Of a stretch of DNA of 10,672 bases, positions 7,278 through 10,672 are shown in pieces. The translations under genes were made by a program, and so were the position numbers. Source of the stretch: Clostridiales bacterium. Lineage in GTDB: Bacteria; Bacillota; Clostridia; Lachnospirales; CAG-274. The DNA lies in the NCBI GenBank assembly GCA_021203425.1, contig JAJQBF010000052.1:1-10672 (forward strand), read 5' to 3'. The notes beneath the pieces were generated by a model. The model was not told where the DNA came from and ran no database searches. It saw only the letters and a program-made list of their open reading frames with translations. Each line of letters starts with the position of its first letter. Position 1 is the first letter of the stretch.

Positions 7278-8696
7278 TCAAAATCTGAAATATAAGAAGG
7301 GGCTGAAAGAACTGCTGACCATAAAGGAAACCGCAGCAGCAAACAAAACAAGTCTTACCGCACAGTCACCGAGCCAAATTGTATATTTAACCCCGCCCTT
7401 TTTAAGCTTTGAAAACCAATTCATATAAACCTTATAAACGGGAGCGGCAAAAATAAGAGCAGTCACAAAAACAATTCCCGAATTGGACATATTATATAAA
7501 AATGCCCTGTCTATAAGGGGATTTCCGTTAAGCATAAAGAGGGATTTGTAAAAGCTTATTATATCCGAAATATTTGTCAAGTCGAAAACCGCAAAGCCCA
7601 GGAAAATTATTACGGCGGAATAAATATGCCTTATAATAAAGGGCAGCCTTTTCACAATATTTCCCCATATATATTTTTCTCCTACCAAAAAACAGGCATA
7701 ATAAAGCCCCCAAATAAGGAAGTTCCATTCGGCTCCATGCCATATTCCCGTTAAGCCCCACACTATAAACATATTTATAATATGTCTTGCTGTGCCTTTT
7801 CTGTTTCCGCCCAAAGGGATATATACATAATCTCTGAACCAACTTGAAAGAGACATATGCCATCTGCGCCAAAATTCCGTAATGGAGTCAGAATAAATCG
7901 GGTAGTCGAAGTTTTCCAAATAATTAAAGCCCATCATCTTGCCCATACCTATAGCCATATCTCCGTAGCCGCTGAAATCATAGTAAAGCTGAATGGCTAT
8001 ACAAATAAGACCGACCCAAGCCGACAAAACCGAAAGCTGAGTAAATTCCTCCGCTTTAATCGCCGCCCAAAGGGCACCTATTCTGTCGGCAATAAGAACC
8101 TTTTTAAATATACCTACCAAAAATCTCGATGCACCGTCAAGAAAATTGTTAAGGCTGTGCTTTCTGCTGTGAAGTTCCCTGCATATATCCGAAAATCTTA
8201 CAATAGGTCCGGCTATAAGCTGAGGAAACATACTTACATAACAGACAAAATTAATAAGGCTCTTCTCCGCCTCCACATTACCTCTGTATACATCTATACA
8301 ACAGCTTAAAATCTGAAAAGAGAAAAAGCTGATGCCTATAGGCAAAGCCGGAGATGTAAACTCAATATTAATGAAAGGAAGTCTGTTCAGGTTTTGAACT
8401 ATAAAGCCGGCATATTTAAAATATCCCAAAAAGCTTAAACAGGCAATAACGGCTATAACAACAACGGTCTTTCGGATAAGCCCGTTTTCATAAAATCTTT
8501 CCATAACCCGACAGCAGACATAGCCCACCGCAGACAGGAATATCAAAAGAAATATGTAAACAGGCTCACCCCAGCCGTAAAAAATAAGGCTTGCGCACAG
8601 AAGTATAAAATTCTTTGCCTTAAAAGGCACTATATAATACAGCACCAAAAACAAAGGCAAAAAGAAAAATAAAAATTCTAAGCTGCTGAAAACCAT
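7278..8696 (-). CDS. MBOAT-family membrane O-acyltransferase (AlgI/DltB-like)
   Basis: The protein has 472 residues and about ten or more hydrophobic helices. Family landmarks are FFLPLFLVLYY at the N-terminus (11-21), the block around SFQILSCCIDVYRG (126-139), FPQLIAGPIVRF (157-168), QLYYDFSGYGDMAIG (236-250), FWRRWHMSLSSWFRDYVYIP (275-294) and TGIWHGAEWNF (316-326), in which His320 is the conserved MBOAT histidine and His280 the second one. AlgI, DltB and PatA-type proteins take acyl groups from a cytoplasmic donor and pass them across the membrane for O-acylation of a cell-surface polymer. The partners here are a DHHW protein and two SGNH proteins rather than the dlt genes, so a polysaccharide is a likelier substrate than teichoic acid (inference). 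The ATG directly follows the stop of the upstream lipoprotein gene, and GAGGAAG within that gene's end serves as its ribosome site. Confidence 0.95.
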   Translation of the reverse strand: MVFSSLEFLFFFLPLFLVLYYIVPFKAKNFILLCASLIFYGWGEPVYIFLLIFLSAVGYVCCRVMERFYENGLIRKTVVVIAVIACLSFLGYFKYAGFIVQNLNRLPFINIEFTSPALPIGISFFSFQILSCCIDVYRGNVEAEKSLINFVCYVSMFPQLIAGPIVRFSDICRELHSRKHSLNNFLDGASRFLVGIFKKVLIADRIGALWAAIKAEEFTQLSVLSAWVGLICIAIQLYYDFSGYGDMAIGMGKMMGFNYLENFDYPIYSDSITEFWRRWHMSLSSWFRDYVYIPLGGNRKGTARHIINMFIVWGLTGIWHGAEWNFLIWGLYYACFLVGEKYIWGNIVKRLPFIIRHIYSAVIIFLGFAVFDLTNISDIISFYKSLFMLNGNPLIDRAFLYNMSNSGIVFVTALIFAAPVYKVYMNWFSKLKKGGVKYTIWLGDCAVRLVLFAAAVSFMVSSSFSPFLYFRF

Positions 8697-9260
8697 TTAG
8701 ATTTCTTCCTCAATTATACTTAAAACAGATGAAGGATCTTCACAAATTATAACATATGCATAGCTGCCCGATGAGCCTACTATACCGTCTGAGGCTTTGT
8801 CGAATTCTTCTGCATTGTAATTTTCAAGCTCGGCAAGCTTTCTTGTAAGATAGTCGTTAAGAGTTGTTTCAAGCTCGGCTGCTCCTGTTTCATCGTCTGC
8901 CTTTAAAATCATAAGGGCGTCTGCCTTAACAGCATCAAGAGCCTCTGCCGCTGCATAATCGGCAAGTGTGCTTGTGTCGATACCGAAATAATTCATCATA
9001 TAATCATCGTCATAGGGAACAAGCTCTTCAAAAGCTCCGCTTTCCACACATTTGTCGTAAATATCTCCGCAGGATACACCGGCTGTTTCGTCTGTACTCT
9101 CTTCATCTTCGTCGGAAACTTCGTCTTCTTCCGGTTCGGTTTCATCAGCCTCAACTGCCTCTGTTTCGGCAGCTGTGCTGCTTGAAGTCTCGTCTGAACT
9201 TCCGCCACAGCCCGAAAGAAGAATACCTGTTGCTAAAATTACTGTTATAAATCTTTTCAT
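8697..9260 (-). CDS. DUF4358-type lipoprotein, first gene of the O-acylation operon
   Basis: The protein has 187 residues from ATG 9260. A signal peptide ends in the lipobox LSGC (15-18), so Cys18 is the lipidated residue. An acidic Ser/Thr/Glu linker (about 19-60) is followed by a domain (about 62-187) with CGDIYDKCVESGAFEEL, the YFGID element (91-95), and VIICEDPSSVL near the end. This matches my recollection of DUF4358, a family of unknown function often found beside MBOAT genes in Clostridia; assignment is by pattern, not by search. AGGAGG (9272-9277) favours ATG 9260 (11-base gap) over the in-frame TTG at 9266 (5-base gap), and either is possible. The stop codon touches the MBOAT start. 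As a surface lipoprotein it may assist the acyltransferase complex. Confidence 0.82.
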   Translation of the reverse strand: MKRFITVILATGILLSGCGGSSDETSSSTAAETEAVEADETEPEEDEVSDEDEESTDETAGVSCGDIYDKCVESGAFEELVPYDDDYMMNYFGIDTSTLADYAAAEALDAVKADALMILKADDETGAAELETTLNDYLTRKLAELENYNAEEFDKASDGIVGSSGSYAYVIICEDPSSVLSIIEEEI

Positions 9261-9366
9261 TTTCAAATTTTCCTCCTGAAATTCTATGTTTTTTCTGCTG
9301 TTGTCATATTTAAGCGATTCCTTAACGAAAAATTAAGAAACCTCTCCTTTATTGATACAAACACCA
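9261..9366 (-). promoter_or_regulatory. 5' leader of the O-acylation operon
   Basis: About 105 bases separate the expected transcription start from ATG 9260. The leader contains a weak hairpin (CTTAA 9321-9325 with TTAAG 9333-9337), an unused Shine-Dalgarno-like AAAGGAGAGG (9341-9350) with no start codon behind it, and the real ribosome site AGGAGG at 9272-9277. I recognise no known riboswitch. Confidence 0.4.
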
Positions 9367-9372
9367 CCATAT

Positions 9373-9401
9373 ATTATATTAACTTTTTTTTATTTTTTCA
9401 A
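9373..9401 (-). promoter_or_regulatory. Sigma-A promoter of the O-acylation operon
   Basis: On the minus strand TTGAAA (9396-9401) and a perfect TATAAT (9373-9378) are spaced exactly 17 bp, with an A-rich spacer. It lies about 110 bp upstream of the DUF4358 lipoprotein start, and no other promoter-like site appears between the five tightly packed genes. Confidence 0.82.
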
Positions 9402-9462
9402 GTTACATTCCGCAAAAAAATACACCTATATCTAATTTTTTTCATAATTTTTATTAAGATTT

Positions 9463-9633
9463 TACTGTAAAAGCGTTGTCGATAGACAAATAGATGGGCA
9501 AACAAAGTTTGCGCAGCTGTTTGTCTAGCAGACAACCTCCCCTGTATGAGCAGCGTAGGGCGATAGTCCGGAGCGGCGAATTCAGGGGCGATTGCGAAAG
9601 TGCATCAGCACGCAGCAATCGGCTTTTACAGTA
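9463..9633. repeat. 171-bp palindromic intergenic element with 12-bp terminal inverted repeats (MITE-like)
   Basis: TACTGTAAAAGC (9463-9474) is repeated exactly in inverted form at 9622-9633. Inside are three further hairpins. The first pairs 9484-9493 with 9517-9526 and encloses a perfect GCAAAC-AAA-GTTTGC. The second pairs CCCCTG 9539-9544 with CAGGGG 9583-9588. The third pairs CGATTGC 9589-9595 with GCAATCG 9615-9621 and encloses GTGC-ATCA-GCAC. The interior is visibly richer in G and C than the flanks. Both ends carry TA, as expected of a TA-targeting (Tc1/IS630-type) non-autonomous element. It contains no transposase and no credible gene. A structured RNA is the alternative. Confidence 0.7.
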
Positions 9634-9651
9634 TAGTAGTTTGTAGTGCAG

Positions 9652-9667
9652 TCGGCTTTTTCAGTAT
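9652..9667. repeat. Partial second copy of the palindromic element's right end
   Basis: TCGGCTTTTTCAGTAT matches 9619-9634 (TCGGCTTTTACAGTAT) at 15 of 16 bases, 33 bp further right. It suggests a degenerate end left by an earlier insertion or a local duplication. Confidence 0.5.
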
Positions 9668-9700
9668 GACGAGTATCTGCGGAGTATATTTTTAACAAAA

Positions 9701-9735
9701 CCGCAAAAGGACGGTCTGCCCGTAAGCAGCCGTCC
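9701..9735 (-). terminator. Intrinsic terminator of the repeat-bearing lipoprotein gene
   Basis: On the minus strand GGACGG and CTGC-type arms (9709-9719 and 9726-9735, ten pairs with one bulged base) form a GC-rich hairpin followed by TTTTGCGGTTTTG. It lies about 60 bp after the stop codon at 9796. It separates that gene from the operon promoter at 9373-9401. Confidence 0.72.
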
Positions 9736-9795
9736 CTTGTGCGATGAGTTACATACAATAAAATAAAAGGAGGAGATTTCATATCGCAAATAAAC

Positions 9796-10452
9796 TTATT
9801 TTCTTATAATTATTTCTGTGGGAGTGGTTCCGTCTTCGTCATATGTTATCATTATAACGGTACCTTCCGATATATCCGATAAGGAGGTCTGTGTCTTTCC
9901 GCCGTCAGTTTCCGTAAATATAATACTGTCGCTTACGGTAATTGTCTTTTCTTCGCCGTTAAATGTCATATCTGTCATTTCACCATCGGTTTTTTCTCTC
10001 TCCGGCATCTCAGGCATTTCGCCGTCGGGTTTCTTTCCCTCGGACATCTCAGGCATTTCGCCGTCGGGTTTTTCTCCCTCGGACATCTCAGGTACTTCGC
10101 CGTCGGGTTTTTCCGTCATTTTGCCTTCACCCATTTCCGATTTTTCGCCCTCAAATTCTTCTCCGTCGGGAAGTTCGCCGGTTTCTCCTTCAGGAGTTTC
10201 ACCCTTGGGACCGCCGTTTCTTCCGCCGCCCCCTCTTCCTTCAGATTCAACTATTGTAATTGTGCTGCCGTCAACAGCCGTCACCTGAGCCATAGTTCCT
10301 CTCTGACCTTTCATAACTTCATCACCCTGACCATCGGCTGCCTGTGTTTCAACTGCCACCGTTGTCTGTTCTGATGCGCAGGCGCTTAAACACGTTAAAT
10401 TAAGTACGCTTATTACCGCTATCACTGCTGCAATATGTATTTTCTTTTTCAT
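9796..10452 (-). CDS. Secreted lipoprotein with tandem PDGE-MPEMSEG repeats
   Basis: The protein has 218 residues from ATG 10452 (AAAGGAG 8 bases upstream; a GTG at 10461 in the same frame lies within that site and is rejected). The signal peptide ends in the lipobox LSAC (22-25). After a short linker comes a beta-type segment AQVTAVDGSTITIVES (55-70), a Gly-rich stretch (71-83), a low-complexity acidic region (about 84-160) of Glu/Pro/Gly/Met repeats with a 13-residue core unit KPDGEMPEMSEG, and a second beta-type segment (about 164-218) with SDISEGTVIMITYDEDG. The two ends together resemble the small beta-barrel of DUF5666-like proteins, split by the repeat insert; this is pattern recognition, not a search result. 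The function is unknown; surface exposure and metal or matrix binding by the acidic repeats are guesses. It has its own terminator and putative promoter. Confidence 0.8.
   Translation of the reverse strand: MKKKIHIAAVIAVISVLNLTCLSACASEQTTVAVETQAADGQGDEVMKGQRGTMAQVTAVDGSTITIVESEGRGGGGRNGGPKGETPEGETGELPDGEEFEGEKSEMGEGKMTEKPDGEVPEMSEGEKPDGEMPEMSEGKKPDGEMPEMPEREKTDGEMTDMTFNGEEKTITVSDSIIFTETDGGKTQTSLSDISEGTVIMITYDEDGTTPTEIIIRK
10009..10125. repeat. 39-bp in-frame tandem repeats in the lipoprotein gene
   Basis: Units beginning CTCAGG occur at 10009, 10048 and 10087, exactly 39 bp apart. The first two full units are nearly identical and the third is diverged. They encode the 13-residue KPDGEMPEMSEG-type unit. 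Shorter degenerate copies (TEKPDGEVPEM, EKTDGEMTDM) flank them. A multiple-of-three period lets the copy number change without frameshift. Confidence 0.85.
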
Positions 10453-10509
10453 ATTAAACACTCCTTTAAAAGTTTTGTTTCGATTTATGTTTTGTTTGTT
10501 GCTATGTGG

Positions 10510-10538
10510 AATATAATACCTGAGAAAAATTAAATCAA
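10510..10538 (-). promoter_or_regulatory. Putative promoter of the repeat-bearing lipoprotein
   Basis: TTGATT (10533-10538) and TATATT (10510-10515) are separated by 17 bp on the minus strand, about 58 bp before ATG 10452. Each box is a reasonable sigma-A match. The region is AT-rich, so chance matches are likely. Confidence 0.5.
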
Positions 10539-10573
10539 AAGAGTAAAATATTATTGGTTCGATTAAATCAAAA
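10529..10573. repeat. 12-bp direct repeat overlapping the lipoprotein promoter
   Basis: ATTAAATCAAAA occurs at 10529-10540 and again at 10562-10573, a spacing of 33 bp or about three helical turns. The first copy contains the putative -35 box, so it could be a regulator site or a duplicated promoter element. Confidence 0.4.
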
Positions 10574-10672
10574 TTAAGCCGTTATAATATAATTTATTTT
10601 TTAAAGTGTTGTCTGTAACTCAAAGCAGCGATCGTTGTTTTACGGTACAGCGGTATTCACCCTGTATATATG

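Larger units (their letters stand above)
10468..10672. other. AT-rich upstream region of the lipoprotein gene, no gene seen
   Basis: This stretch holds the putative promoter (10510-10538) and a 12-bp direct repeat. The last 60 bases are less AT-rich and I cannot assign them; they may belong to a feature running off the window edge. Confidence 0.5.

Noticed and set aside
9463..9633. CRISPR array or tRNA in the hairpin-rich gap
   Set aside because: There is no regularly spaced repeat with unique spacers, and no cloverleaf with T-loop and acceptor features could be traced.
9768..9775. Strong Shine-Dalgarno-like AGGAGGAG on the plus strand
   Set aside because: It is followed by ATTTCATATCGC with no ATG, GTG or TTG at usable distance, and the downstream plus-strand frame only mirrors the lipoprotein gene. 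It may be a relic of a lost gene start, but nothing supports more.
9582..9782. 66-residue minus-strand open frame in the intergenic gap
   Set aside because: It runs through the terminator hairpin at 9709-9735 and half of the palindromic element, has no ribosome site, and its composition does not look like a protein.
9818..10288. 156-residue plus-strand open frame opposite the repeat lipoprotein
   Set aside because: Its Ser/Pro repeats are the antisense reading of the Glu/Gly/Pro repeats; it has no ribosome site, while the minus-strand gene has a signal peptide, lipobox and terminator.

Overview
The window looks like a low-GC Gram-positive chromosome, most likely an anaerobic gut-type member of the Clostridia. 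The signs are strong AGGAGG-type ribosome binding sites, a sigma-A promoter of textbook form, AT-rich spacers, Thr/Glu-rich surface proteins, and protein families (zinc-ribbon/TPR membrane proteins, DUF4358, DHHW) that are commonest in that class. This placement is inference from gene content; there is no rRNA or other phylogenetic marker here.

Layout. Positions 78-2746 (+ strand) hold two tandem paralogous membrane proteins: an N-terminal zinc ribbon, one transmembrane helix, TPR-like repeats and a shared C-terminal domain. They end at a good intrinsic terminator (2766-2813). All other genes are on the minus strand. 2837-4102 is a PLP enzyme of O-acetylhomoserine sulfhydrylase type (metY). 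4182-9260 is a tight five-gene operon, read from the right: DUF4358 lipoprotein, MBOAT O-acyltransferase, DHHW (AlgX/AlgJ-like) protein, and two paralogous SGNH/GDSL hydrolases. Spacings are 0, 11, 17 and 25 bp, behind a TTGAAA-17 bp-TATAAT promoter at 9373-9401. The genes resemble the parts of an extracellular polysaccharide O-acylation machine: the MBOAT moves acyl groups across the membrane, and the DHHW and SGNH proteins transfer or remove them outside the cell.

In the last SGNH gene a secretion signal with its own ribosome binding site lies just upstream but in a different frame. The two frames meet at a run of seven T on the coding strand (5132-5138); one T fewer would join them. The gene is therefore frameshifted, phase-variable or affected by a sequencing error.

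9267-9795 has no gene. It holds the operon promoter and leader, a 171-bp palindromic element with 12-bp terminal inverted repeats (9463-9633), a second partial copy of its end, and the terminator of the gene to its right. 9796-10452 encodes a secreted lipoprotein with 39-bp tandem repeats inserted between two beta-rich segments. 10468-10672 carries its putative promoter, a 12-bp direct repeat, and otherwise unexplained AT-rich sequence.
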